NCBI GenBank assembly: GCA_016713225.1
Contig: JADJPO010000003.1
Location: 930,001-994,000, forward strand
Origin: Kineosporiaceae bacterium
GTDB lineage: Bacteria > Actinomycetota > Actinomycetes > Actinomycetales > Kineosporiaceae
Length of the DNA: 64,000 nt
Direction of reading: 5' to 3'
Shown: positions 42,712 through 51,828 of the stretch, one piece after another
How positions within the stretch are numbered: the stretch's first letter is position 1
Layout: each line of letters opens with the position of its first letter
Translations under genes and position numbers: made by a program
The notes under the pieces: generated by a model
Database searches by the model: none
The model's input: the letters and a program-made list of their open reading frames with translations, nothing else
What the model was told of the DNA's origin: nothing

Positions 42712-43481
42712 GCCGTACGTTCGGAGAACGTGTCTCCAACGTCGGCAGCGACCTCACCCGAGTCGCTGGCAGTTACCTCCACTCGGTCACCAGCGGCAAC
42801 TGGGCAGCCTGCGCGGTGTGCGCACTCCCGATCGATGCGAGCTACAGCCTCTGCGCTCAGTGTCAGGGCCACCGACACAGCGGCCTGCCGGTGGCCGATC
42901 GGGCCGGGTTCCTCGTGTACGCCGACCAGCCGGCATCCCAGACCTATCGGGTCATGCGCAGCTACAAGGAGACCCGAACCCGCGCAGCCTTCGAGCCGAT
43001 CATCCAGGCCCTCCTCGCCGTAGGACTTCGTGGTCACTTCCGGTGCGCAACCACGCTCGCTGGAACCGAAGACCACGGGTGGGCCGTCGTCCCATCAACC
43101 AAGGCCCGCACCGTCCTCGTCGACCTGGTGCGTGGCCTCACCACCTCGCCGGCGTCCGAGATCCCCATCGACTTCACGCCTCCAGCGCCCGACCGTGCCC
43201 TGCACCCCGACTCATGGACGATTGCGGGATCTGCAACCTTGCCCCAGCACGTCGTGGTCATCGACGACGCCTGGGTTTCCGGAGCCAGCTCGCAGTCCCT
43301 CGCCGTCACGCTGAAGCAGGCCGGCGTCGCGCAGGTCTCGATCCTCAGCCTCGCACGGGTCCTGTCCCCCCACTGGGACCCCAACAAGGCCTTTCTGAAG
43401 GACATACTCGCGGCCCTGCCGTACGACTGGACAATCTGTCCATGGACCCGGGGCGACTGCCCCACCGAACCGGCAACCTGA
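42708..43481 (+). CDS. ComF-like phosphoribosyltransferase
   Basis: The 257-residue protein starts at GTG 42708 inside the dprA stop (GTGA). CAVCALPIDASYSLCAQC at ~residues 36-53 is a zinc finger of the ComF type. The PRPP-binding loop is VVVIDDAWVSGASSQS at ~180-195. The substrate-binding hood differs from housekeeping PRTases. Pairing with a DprA-like protein recurs in bacterial genomes outside competence loci and has, as I recall, been predicted to be an antiphage module. The two proteins are translationally coupled. Confidence 0.87.
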   Translation: MSRTFGERVSNVGSDLTRVAGSYLHSVTSGNWAACAVCALPIDASYSLCAQCQGHRHSGLPVADRAGFLVYADQPASQTYRVMRSYKETRTRAAFEPIIQALLAVGLRGHFRCATTLAGTEDHGWAVVPSTKARTVLVDLVRGLTTSPASEIPIDFTPPAPDRALHPDSWTIAGSATLPQHVVVIDDAWVSGASSQSLAVTLKQAGVAQVSILSLARVLSPHWDPNKAFLKDILAALPYDWTICPWTRGDCPTEPAT

Positions 43482-43512
43482 GCAGGCCGACGCGGTCGAC
43501 TCGGCGATCAGG

Positions 43513-43998
43513 GTGATCATCCGCGAGTCCGTCGCTGCCGCCGGGACCACCGGATTCGTCACCGGCCTCGGCGGCCTTCTGGCATTGCCAGTGACACTTC
43601 CCGCCAACATGGCAGACAACCTGGCGATCAACGCCCGGATGGTCGGCGCCATCGCCCATCTGCGTGGCTATCCACTCGATGATCCACGTACGCGGACGGT
43701 CATCCTGCTCACCGTGGCCGGCAGCAGCCTCCAGGCAGCGACATCCGGGTTGGGCATCACCATCGGCGAACAGGTCGCCAAGCAGTCCATCAAAGCCATC
43801 CCCCACGCAGTCATACGCCAGGTCAACGCCCGCGCAGGCTTCTACCTGATCGCCAAGTACGGCACCCAGCGATCAGCCCTCACCCTCGCTCGCGCCATCC
43901 CGGTAGCGGGCGGCCTCATCGGCGGAAGCGTCGACGCCGCACTCACAGGCGTCATCGGCAAGGCCGCCAAGAAGGCATTCACCAGCGAGGCGAACTGA
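43513..43998 (+). CDS. EcsC-family protein
   Basis: The protein has 161 residues from GTG 43513, 31 bp after the previous stop. The pattern GFVTGLGGLLALPVTLPANMADNLAINARMV plus IPVAGGLIGGSVDAALTGVIGKAAKKAF is characteristic of the EcsC family. The family is membrane-associated and of unclear biochemical function. The frame is open upstream (ADAVDSAIRVIIRES) without another start codon. Family members often begin with such a helix, so the true N-terminus may use an unusual start. It ends the DprA-like/PRTase operon and could be its membrane effector. Confidence 0.75.
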   Translation: MIIRESVAAAGTTGFVTGLGGLLALPVTLPANMADNLAINARMVGAIAHLRGYPLDDPRTRTVILLTVAGSSLQAATSGLGITIGEQVAKQSIKAIPHAVIRQVNARAGFYLIAKYGTQRSALTLARAIPVAGGLIGGSVDAALTGVIGKAAKKAFTSEAN

Positions 43999-44132
43999 CT
44001 CGGCCCATAGGCCTTCGAACATCAACCCGAGCGACCGCCCTCCTACACCACGAGCTGACACAAGTACCGTGTGGAGGTCGGATCAGCCGATCCCGGCCGC
44101 TGCTGCTCAGGCACATCAGCGAGGGAGGAGTC

Positions 44133-44408
44133 ATGACGATGCCCCGATCCGTCGAAGAGATCCTGCAGGACGCCGACGACCTCAGCGCCCGATTCGAGGA
44201 CTACGAACCCACCCCCACCGACGAACTCGACCCCAGCGCCGTCACGCTGCTCCGTGAAGCCGTCCGCGAACGCTCCGAAGCCGAACGACACCTACTGGAC
44301 GCCGTCCGCGCCGCCCGCGAAGCCGGCATGACCTGGACCACCATCGGCACCCTGGTCGGCACCACCGGCGAAGCCGCCCGCCAGAAAGACACCGACCGCG
44401 TCGCCTGA
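44133..44408 (+). CDS. Small HTH antitoxin-like protein, copy 3
   Basis: The 91-residue protein from ATG 44133 has its own GGGAGGAG ribosome site. It is almost identical to copy 2 (34049), with MTMPRSVEEILQDADDLSAR, a Glu/Asp-rich middle and the AGMTWTTIGTLVGTTGEAAR HTH-like end. A Tyr near the C-terminus is replaced by Asp (RQKDTDRVA). No toxin-like gene precedes it, and the upstream bases differ from copy 2. The downstream ~140 bp are homologous to the flank of copy 2 until an IS256 element interrupts them. Confidence 0.75.
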   Translation: MTMPRSVEEILQDADDLSARFEDYEPTPTDELDPSAVTLLREAVRERSEAERHLLDAVRAAREAGMTWTTIGTLVGTTGEAARQKDTDRVA

Positions 44409-44505
44409 CCACGTCATTTCACAGCGCGAATATCACCGCCACAATCCACGACCACGCGTTGCCAGCGTCAGCCACCTCGGCATCCAAGCCGTCATCGCGC
44501 CCGCG

Positions 44506-44551
44506 ACGGTCCCATCCTCGTGGCAGAACGAGTGGTCCCATCACGCTGGCA
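44506..44551 (+). repeat. 46-bp block identical to 34421-34466, ending in the IS target duplication
   Basis: The last eight bases, CGCTGGCA (44544-44551), are repeated at 45964-45971 on the other side of the IS element and are followed there by AGCGACAG, as in the uninterrupted block at 34421. Confidence 0.8.
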
Positions 44552-45963
44552 GGGTCTGTAGGGCCAACGGTGTAACCGGCCTGACGGGTAGACCAGCGTG
44601 TCTGCCAGGAAGGTCCAGTGATGGCCGACAAGATGCAGGGCATGAATGCTCTGGCTAAGAGAATCGAGATGTCTGAGCTCAAGCCTGGTGATGCTGAGCG
44701 GGCCGCGATCCGGGAGATGGTGAAATCTGCCAGGATCGTGGTCTTGCTTGACCGGGCCGGATGGCTTGTTGAAGATCCTCACCAAGACGGTGCTGGAAAC
44801 AGCGCTGGATGAGAAATGACCGGTCACCTCGGTTATGAGAAGCACGCCGTGGAAGGCCGCGACGGCGGGAATTCCCGTAACGGGATCCGGTCGAAGACGG
44901 TGTTGACTGATTCGGTCGGGCCGATCGAGATCGATGTCCCGCGGACCGGGATGGAAGTTTCGATCCGGTCATTGTGAAGAAACGTCAGCGCCGGATGGGT
45001 GATGTCGATGCGATCGTCTTGTCGCTGTATGCGCGCGGGTTGACCACCGGTGAGATCAGCGCACATTTCGCGGAGGTCTACGGCGCGAGTGTGTCGAAGA
45101 ATGTGGTCTCGGCGATCACCGATCAGGTGATCGAGGAAATGACGGAATGGTCGACCCGGCCGTTGGCCTCGCACTACGTGGCCGTGTTCGTCGACGCGGT
45201 GCTGTGAAGGTCGGGACGGGCAGGTCGCCAACCGGCCCTTCTACGCGGCCATCGGCGTGGACCTGCAGGGCCGCAGGGACGTGCTGGGCCTGTGGGCCGG
45301 CACCGCCGGGATGGGTGAGTCGTCCAAGTATTGGATCTCTATCTTAACCGAGTTGAAGAATCGTGGGGTGATCGACATCTTCTACCTGGTCTGTGACGGC
45401 TTGAAAGGCATGCCCGATTCAGTGAACACGATCTATCCCGACACGATCGTGCAGACCTGTGTCGTGCATCTGATCCGGAACACGTTCCGGTATTCCTCGA
45501 AGAGGTATTGGGGTGAGCTCGCCCGGGACGTGAAAGCGATCTATACGGCGGTGGACGCCACGGCGGCGTGGGCGGCGTTCGAATCGTTGGAGGAGAAATG
45601 GGGAAGCAGTATCCCGCGATCAGTAACCTGTGGCGGAATGCCTGGGAGAACTTCATCCCATTCTTGGACTACGACATCGAGATCCGCAGACTGCTCTGCT
45701 CGACGAACGCGATTGAATCGATGAATGCCCGGTATCGGCGGTCCGTGGACGCGAAAGGTCATTTCCCCACCGAGCAGGCAGCCATGAAAACCCTGTACTT
45801 GACCACCCGTAGCCTCGACCCGAAAGGAACCGGACAGAAACGATGGATCACCCGCTGGAAACCCGTCCTGAACGTCCTGGCGGTCGTTTTCGCCGACCGC
45901 ATGCCCACCCCTGCTAGCCTCTAAAACACCAACCGCCGGTTACACCGTTGCGCCCACAGTCTC
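44552..45963 (+). mobile_element. IS256-family insertion sequence, 1412 bp, with 8-bp target duplication
   Basis: The left end starts GGGTCTGTAGGGCCAACGGT. The complement of the right end starts GAGACTGTGGGCGCAACGGT, and both continue GTAACCGGC. This gives imperfect ~29-bp terminal inverted repeats. The direct repeat CGCTGGCA flanks it on both sides. The paralogous empty site at 34421-34474 confirms the junctions. The transposase inside is frameshifted several times, so the copy cannot move on its own. Confidence 0.88.
44621..45924 (+). pseudogene. IS256-family transposase, multiply frameshifted
   Basis: The product is legible only across several frames: ADKMQGMNALAKRIEMSELK; then LDEKMTGHLGYEKHAVEGRD; then YARGLTTGEISAHFAEVYGA and AVFVDAVL; then GVDLQGRRDVLGLWAGTAGM and VCDGLKGMPDSVNTIYPDT; then LCSTNAIESMNARYRRSVDA. 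These are the successive blocks of the mutator/IS256 DDE transposase, with catalytic Asp residues in VFVDA and VCDGLKG. There are at least four frame breaks (near 44770, 44975, 45207 and 45600). The ATG at 44621 has AGGAAGG upstream. The gene is dead although the element's ends and target duplication are well preserved. Confidence 0.88.
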
Positions 45964-46234
45964 CGCTGGCAAGCGACAGTACGAATTTCGATCCGTGTTA
46001 GCCGGGGCAGCTCGCAGCCGAGGCCGCGGTGCTGTGTCCCGACTTGGCGCAGGCAACGTCGTCCCGCCGTGCAGATCATGGGCGATGACCGCCTGCGGAC
46101 CGTCGCCTTCCGGTAACGAGTGCGCGACGGTCATGGTGTGGGCGGTCGAATCTCGATAGCCCGGCGGCGGCGAACGGTTGGGACTAGCCTCTTGATCGAC
46201 TCGCCGCAGGCGGGTCTCGATCAGCTCGCACCAT

Positions 46235-49200
46235 CTATGCAAGTCGTGCGTCGGCGCCCTCACCGCCGGCACCCTCGTCGAAGGTCCGAGCAAGGTCGAC
46301 CACCGAGGCCATCGTGTCCAGGACGCCTGGAGTCAGTCGCACCCGGCCGAGTCGACGCAGCGCTTCACGATAGAGCGCCTCTGGGCTGCTCCATGCGGTG
46401 ACCTCCGCGGCGTCGCGCAGAAGCGCGGCGAGTTCGTGGGGCGGCACGTGGGCCAGGTCTCGCGGGCCGAGCTCGCGCTGCACCACGAGAGGCTGCTCGG
46501 GGAGACGGAACGTCCGGGGTCGCATGCCGGCCCGGCCGAGCGGGTCGGAGGCGACCAGCGCCCCTCGGCGCAGCAGCCGGGTCAGGGCGCTGTTCAACGT
46601 CTGCGCTATTGCTGGCCCAACCCGCTGCCCACCGGACGCCGCGACGTAGGCGGAGTGGATCCGGAACCCCATCACCGGGCCCTCCACCGCGACGATATCG
46701 ATGAGGATCTGCTCGAGATCCCGTCGAGCCGCTTCAGCTGCCGGTGGCGCCGACCCGGTGTACTTCTCGTAGGGAAGCAACACCCCCTCCTCCGGCGAGC
46801 CAACCACGGCGGGTGCCGCTGCTGACGGCGACAAGGCGGCCAGCGGCACGACCTCGGCGACGCCGTCCTCGATGGTCGACCACGACACGATGTCCAGGTC
46901 CTCGTCGAGCGCCCCTTCGCCGTCGTGGTCATCCGCGGCGTGCGAGTCCACCTCCTCGTCGCTGCCCTCGACCGCGTCTGACCAACCCGCGGGCTTGATT
47001 TCGAGTTCGTCGAGGGTCGCCCAGAGCTTCGAGAGGACGGCGTGCTCGTCGACGTAGAACGCGGATTCCTTGATCCGGAAGAACTGCCAGCCGCAACGGC
47101 GTAGGTCGCGTTCGCGGGCCAGGTCGCGGATGTACTGGTCGGGGCCGTGCCAGTAGTCGCCGTCGCACTCAACGGCGAGGCGTCCCTTGGCCCCGACGAC
47201 GACGAGGTCGATCCGATAGCCCATCGAGTCGAACTGGGGCAGCACGGTGTAGCCGCGTTGGACGAGCCGGTTGTGCACCCGCTGCTCGAACAAGGAGTCG
47301 AACGGCTCGACCCGCCGATCCTCGTGCACCATGCCTAAGAAGGCGCCGCTGTCGTCGACGCGTAGCCCACGCACACCGTGGTAGCAGTAGTCCAGCAGCT
47401 GGAACCGCATGTCCTCGGGGTTGGTCAGCTGCTCCAGCGCCACCGAGTGGAAGACCCACATCTGGTCCTTGGCCCGGGAGGCGGCGACGTTGTAGCGCTG
47501 CACGTTCGCCTCGACCGTCAACGCCCCCATCCGCTGGCCAGGCTCGGGGGCGGAGACCATCGACAAGAACATGACATCGCGTTCGGACCCCTGGAACGCC
47601 GGGGCGTCCCCGCAGCGCAGGTCGCGGGCCACCCACTCCTCCGGTGCGATCCGTTCCAGCAGCAGGTCGTTGATCACCTTTGCCTGACGTGGCCCGAGCA
47701 GGGAGATCACGCCGAAGGTCTTGTCGTCATACCGGGGGTCGGCGAGGCACTTCTCGATCTGCGAGACGATCGCGTCTGCCTCGGGGCGGTTCACTTTGGT
47801 TCCGCTACCGCCAGTTTCGAACCCGTCGGTCACCCGGACCGCTCTGACCGGCTCGAGCCGGTCGGCGCCGAACTGGCGCACGGGCACCAGCCGGATGTTG
47901 TCCGGCTCGTAGGCGATCCGGTTGGAGAACTCGATGATCTCGGGCACGCACCGGCGGTGCTCGATCAGGGTGCGTTTGTTGCCGAACCAGATGCTCGCTG
48001 CGTCGAACAGCGACATCTTCGGGTCCTGCCACGACTCCTTGTAGCGGTGATCGGGGAGGAACTGGTTGGCGAGGTCACGCAGCTTCTGTTGGTCCACCCC
48101 GACCGCGGATGGCGACACCTGCTTGTCGTCACCGATCACAACGATCTTCGGCGCCACGTACTGCAGGAACGTCGCCTCCAGTCCAGCTTGGGAGGCCTCG
48201 TCAACGATGACGACGTCGAACATGTTCTCGCTCACGTGCAGCTGTTCGGCGATCCGGTAGATTGGCATGATCCACACCGGGACCGCCGGACGGCAACGGT
48301 CCATCGCCTGACGGATCTCTGCCCGCCGGACGTCGCCGTACTTGCCGCCGCCCTTGCCCAAGCGCTTGACCAGGCGCACATACTGATTGAGGTCGGCGCG
48401 CGACTGGCCGGAAAGCCGGGTCGGGGCCAGGGCGTGGCGCCAGGCGCGGACGCCGGCGAGCCGCTCGATCGCGGCCCGCAAGCTGTCTTCAGCGACGTCG
48501 AGCTGCTGCTGTAGTTCGTTGGCGTCCTCGGTTTCCTGCCTCAGGATCCAGGAACCCACCCGGGCCCAGTCCCATGCCTGCGCGAGAGCCGGGATCCGCT
48601 GCGTCCACGTCTGCTCGTGCAGGCTGGAGGTCACCGCCGCGGCCAGGGCCGGGGCGGCAGCTGCGACGCGGGCGGTCAACGCATCCCGCTCGGCTACCAG
48701 CTGCCGGATCGCGAACAGCCACCGGATGCGCTCATACGCCTCCACGTAGGCCCCCCGGTTGCCAAACCGGACGGCGTCGTCGAGGGCGCCGCACACGGGT
48801 GCCGCCCCCGGTTGCTGCACTCCTTGACCGCTGGCCGCCGCGAGCTCTTGCAGCGGTGCCGCCGCTGCCGCGTAGGCATCGCGGGCCGACGCCGCATCGA
48901 CCAGATGAGCAAACGCGAGCACTGCCTTCAGGTCGTTCCAGTTCGGCTGCGGAAGCTGCAACTCCTCGAACCGCCGTTGCTCTGCGGCGATCTCCTGACC
49001 CACGGTGAGCAGCGCCTGCAGCTGGCCGAGCTCGGTCGCATGCCACTGGAACCGTTCCTGAAGCGTGTCCTCCTGCGGCACCTGGACCTCGGCTGGCCAG
49101 GCCTGATCCAGGGCCGCGAGGTGGCGCTCGACGTCGAGATGGGTCAACACGGCAGTGAGCTGCTCGGCCGTCGTCGGCGGTCGGCCATCGACCTGGACCG

Positions 49201-51475
49201 CCTCGAACAACGGGCTGCTGTTCTTGATCGCCTTCCCGCTGAACGCCCCTAGCTTCACCGAGCCGTCAGGGTTGAGCTTGACGCTCCCCCCGCCCTGCAC
49301 GTGGCTGCGCAGATACTCGGCCAGCGCCCCGATCGCAGCGCGGTCCGCGCCGGCGGCCACCGTCACCCGCGTCGCCGGACCGAGCTGCTGCAACCCGGGC
49401 CACACCGAGCCGAGCAACCCGTGGATGTGCTCGGCCCGGCTCTGCCAGGTCGAGGCCCGGCCGGTGCGGATGTCGTGCAACGCATGCGCCATCCATTGCT
49501 CACCACGCTGCTCGAACCCGACCACCTGTCGGGCCAGCTCACCCAACCGCTGCTGCAGCCCCGCCCGCTCATCCGTGGCCAGGGCACTGACCGGCGCGAA
49601 CGCGGGTTGACGGATCCAGTCGGTCACCGCGTCGTGCCCTGCCTTCGCGGCGGAGTAGCGGTCAAGCAGTGCAGCGAACTGCGTCGGCGTGGGGAACCAG
49701 GCCAGGTCCACCAACCGGCCCGCGGCCTCCGCCTCGTTCGCGGTGACCTCGACGTCGCGGAGCAGCTCCAGCCACCGGGTCGCCTGCTGCCCAGTCAACG
49801 GCGCGTCATTGGTGACCTCGGGCTGCGCCAGAGTGGTCAGCCACGCGTGCGCCTCGGCCTGATCCCGGTAGGTCCTGGCCATTTCGGCGAGGGTGCCGGA
49901 ACTCCCGGCGAACGACCTCGGCGTCACCTCAGCGGTGCGGGCGTCCACGAGCCGGGCGCGCAGCTCGGCCCGGCGACGTCGCAATTGGTCGATCTGCGCC
50001 AGAGCGGCCTCGATCTGCCCCTGCATCTCCTGCACCAGGACACCGTTGTCTCCCTCGTTGGAGCGGCTGGAGATGCGTTCGACAGCGACCTTCAGGTCAG
50101 CCATGTCAGAACTATCGGTACCCACCACCGCGACGGCGAGCGGACGGATCTCATCGGGGAGCTTTCCCCGCACCTCCTTGAGCGCCCGGTCGGTGTGCGC
50201 GGTGACCAGCACACGCTTCCCCTGGGCCAACAGGTGGGAGATCAACGCCGCCGCGAGGTGGGTCTTCCCTGTCCCCGGAGGGCCCTGCACCAGTGTCTGA
50301 GCCTGCCGGTCGACCCGCTGGATGATGTCCAGCTGCCGATCGTTCAGCGGCAGCGGGAGGAAGATCTCGTCGTCCACTTCGACCATCGCTCCCGGCGACG
50401 GATCCGGCACCGCCACCGGAACGTGATCCGGGTCCAGCAACGGCAACAGGCCCGAGGGGACCGCGCCACCCTGCGCGATCGCCGCTTCGATCTGATCGAA
50501 GACCGCGACCAGGCCGACCTGGGAGCGGCGCCGCAGAATCACGGCGGGCGCGAACGCCATCACCGGAACCGCCCCGATCGCCGGCCGGTTGTCGACGTCG
50601 TCGTAGCGGCCGTCGGCGTCCAGCCCATTGATCAGGCGACGCAGCAGATCACCGGTAGCGGCCCGATCCAACGGGTGGGCCTCGTGCACCCTGGCCCGCT
50701 CGACCACGTCCTGGCGCAGATGCTGAGCCGGCACCCGCGCGGGGTCGAGCATGTCCAGCTCCACGCTCAACGCGTCCAGCCCCGGCTCTGTCCGCACCGT
50801 CAACGTGCCGGTCGACTCATCGAAATCGATCGCGGCCGGCGTGACCAGGGTGTGCCGCCGCACCGGCTCGTGCTCTTGCGGCGTCCATGCCAAGCAGCCG
50901 ACACCGAGCAGAAGTTCGTAGTCCTCGGGCTGGTTGCTCCCCGTGGTGTGGGCGGCGAACAGCTCTTTGTACAACGCACGCACCGGCCGGTCCACCACCT
51001 GCTGCCCAGCCCACGCATCCCACCCGACCCGCCAGGCCCGGAAGTCCGCCTCGACCTCCGGATGATCTTCCAGGTAAGCGGTCTCCCCCTCCACCGGACC
51101 ACCCGGGGTCACGACCGTCCGGGTCGGCCGCAGCTCGGCCGGGCGCTCAGGGTCGGTATGCGTCCCATCCAGCCACGGCTCCACCACCGGGCCAGGCTCC
51201 GGCGGTTCAAGGCGCGCAACCCGGCGCACCACGAACACCGGCGCCTCCGGTACCGGGGAGGCCTCGTCGAGGACCGTGAACACGGCCGGATGAAGGGGCA
51301 GCTCACCGAGCCAGAAGACCGCGCCGTCACGCTCATACGACGCCGTCGTCCGCACCGGAGCCAACCGCAGCCGCTGAGCGGCCGACAAGAACTGGAATAG
51401 ACGCCGACCCCGCTCCACCAGCTCGGGCCGCGCTCCGGACGCAACGCTCACAGCGCCACCGAACTCCCCCACCAC
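46235..51475 (-). CDS. Giant SF1 helicase fused to a Vsr-like nuclease
   Basis: The 1746-residue protein starts at GTG 51475. The N-terminal ~380 residues are a beta-rich adaptor. Walker A QGPPGTGKTHLAAALI is at ~396-411 and DEASQAGLEA (Walker B) at ~1090. Later helicase motifs include VIGDDKQVSPSAVG, EHRRCVPEIIEFSN, FQGSERDVMFLSMV and NVAASRAKDQMWVFHS, as in UPF1-like COG1112 proteins. A long helical insertion sits between Walker A and B. A Vsr/MTES_1575-type endonuclease follows at ~1395-1490 (IDLVVVGAKGRLAVECDGDYWHG, ERDLRRCGWQFFRIKE). The last ~170 residues resemble the winged-helix tail of such proteins. A DNA- or RNA-targeting defence enzyme is likely. It is divergent from a second COG1112-like helicase. 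Confidence 0.88.
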   Translation of the reverse strand: MVGEFGGAVSVASGARPELVERGRRLFQFLSAAQRLRLAPVRTTASYERDGAVFWLGELPLHPAVFTVLDEASPVPEAPVFVVRRVARLEPPEPGPVVEPWLDGTHTDPERPAELRPTRTVVTPGGPVEGETAYLEDHPEVEADFRAWRVGWDAWAGQQVVDRPVRALYKELFAAHTTGSNQPEDYELLLGVGCLAWTPQEHEPVRRHTLVTPAAIDFDESTGTLTVRTEPGLDALSVELDMLDPARVPAQHLRQDVVERARVHEAHPLDRAATGDLLRRLINGLDADGRYDDVDNRPAIGAVPVMAFAPAVILRRRSQVGLVAVFDQIEAAIAQGGAVPSGLLPLLDPDHVPVAVPDPSPGAMVEVDDEIFLPLPLNDRQLDIIQRVDRQAQTLVQGPPGTGKTHLAAALISHLLAQGKRVLVTAHTDRALKEVRGKLPDEIRPLAVAVVGTDSSDMADLKVAVERISSRSNEGDNGVLVQEMQGQIEAALAQIDQLRRRRAELRARLVDARTAEVTPRSFAGSSGTLAEMARTYRDQAEAHAWLTTLAQPEVTNDAPLTGQQATRWLELLRDVEVTANEAEAAGRLVDLAWFPTPTQFAALLDRYSAAKAGHDAVTDWIRQPAFAPVSALATDERAGLQQRLGELARQVVGFEQRGEQWMAHALHDIRTGRASTWQSRAEHIHGLLGSVWPGLQQLGPATRVTVAAGADRAAIGALAEYLRSHVQGGGSVKLNPDGSVKLGAFSGKAIKNSSPLFEAVQVDGRPPTTAEQLTAVLTHLDVERHLAALDQAWPAEVQVPQEDTLQERFQWHATELGQLQALLTVGQEIAAEQRRFEELQLPQPNWNDLKAVLAFAHLVDAASARDAYAAAAAPLQELAAASGQGVQQPGAAPVCGALDDAVRFGNRGAYVEAYERIRWLFAIRQLVAERDALTARVAAAAPALAAAVTSSLHEQTWTQRIPALAQAWDWARVGSWILRQETEDANELQQQLDVAEDSLRAAIERLAGVRAWRHALAPTRLSGQSRADLNQYVRLVKRLGKGGGKYGDVRRAEIRQAMDRCRPAVPVWIMPIYRIAEQLHVSENMFDVVIVDEASQAGLEATFLQYVAPKIVVIGDDKQVSPSAVGVDQQKLRDLANQFLPDHRYKESWQDPKMSLFDAASIWFGNKRTLIEHRRCVPEIIEFSNRIAYEPDNIRLVPVRQFGADRLEPVRAVRVTDGFETGGSGTKVNRPEADAIVSQIEKCLADPRYDDKTFGVISLLGPRQAKVINDLLLERIAPEEWVARDLRCGDAPAFQGSERDVMFLSMVSAPEPGQRMGALTVEANVQRYNVAASRAKDQMWVFHSVALEQLTNPEDMRFQLLDYCYHGVRGLRVDDSGAFLGMVHEDRRVEPFDSLFEQRVHNRLVQRGYTVLPQFDSMGYRIDLVVVGAKGRLAVECDGDYWHGPDQYIRDLARERDLRRCGWQFFRIKESAFYVDEHAVLSKLWATLDELEIKPAGWSDAVEGSDEEVDSHAADDHDGEGALDEDLDIVSWSTIEDGVAEVVPLAALSPSAAAPAVVGSPEEGVLLPYEKYTGSAPPAAEAARRDLEQILIDIVAVEGPVMGFRIHSAYVAASGGQRVGPAIAQTLNSALTRLLRRGALVASDPLGRAGMRPRTFRLPEQPLVVQRELGPRDLAHVPPHELAALLRDAAEVTAWSSPEALYREALRRLGRVRLTPGVLDTMASVVDLARTFDEGAGGEGADARLA

Positions 51476-51731
51476 GTGCGTCTCCCCAGGTCAGGCGCCA
51501 TCTCCCCCGGCATCCGACGCGATCACACCGCCACGCGTCGCCTGAACAAGTCTCCAGGCCTCGCGTATGGCGTGCAGTGAGCCTAGCCAGAGCCGAAGAT
51601 CTAAAGCGGACAAACCACTCGACTCCCCACATCGGAATGATCAAGACCAGCCAAACAGTCGAGGCCGGCCCGGCCGTTCGGGTGGGCCGGACCGTCGGAT
51701 CGCTATCCACGTCGCACATACACCGTCGCGA

Positions 51732-51810
51732 GGCGCTCGTCCATACGAGTACATGAGCGCCGATGACCGAATAGGCGGACTCAGCCTGCCGACCGGTGTC
51801 GATACCGGTC
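51732..51810. promoter_or_regulatory. Two palindromes in the divergent helicase promoter region
   Basis: GACCGGT-GTCGAT-ACCGGTC (51791-51810) is a perfect 7-bp inverted repeat ending 18 bp before GTG 51829. GGCGCTC (51732-51738) pairs with GAGCGCC (51755-51761) across 16 bases. They are the only structured elements I see in the 353-bp gap 51476-51828 and could be operators for either helicase gene. Confidence 0.45.
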
Positions 51811-51828
51811 TTCAGGGGGTCTCTTGCC

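Noticed and set aside
45972..46234. Minus-strand frame (45940-46293) between the IS and the giant helicase
   Set aside because: It runs out of the IS end into the helicase gene, and composition and start context are poor; I see nothing else in this gap.
49301..51400. 699-codon plus-strand frame
   Set aside because: Antisense to the helicase-Vsr gene, whose helicase motifs are on the minus strand.
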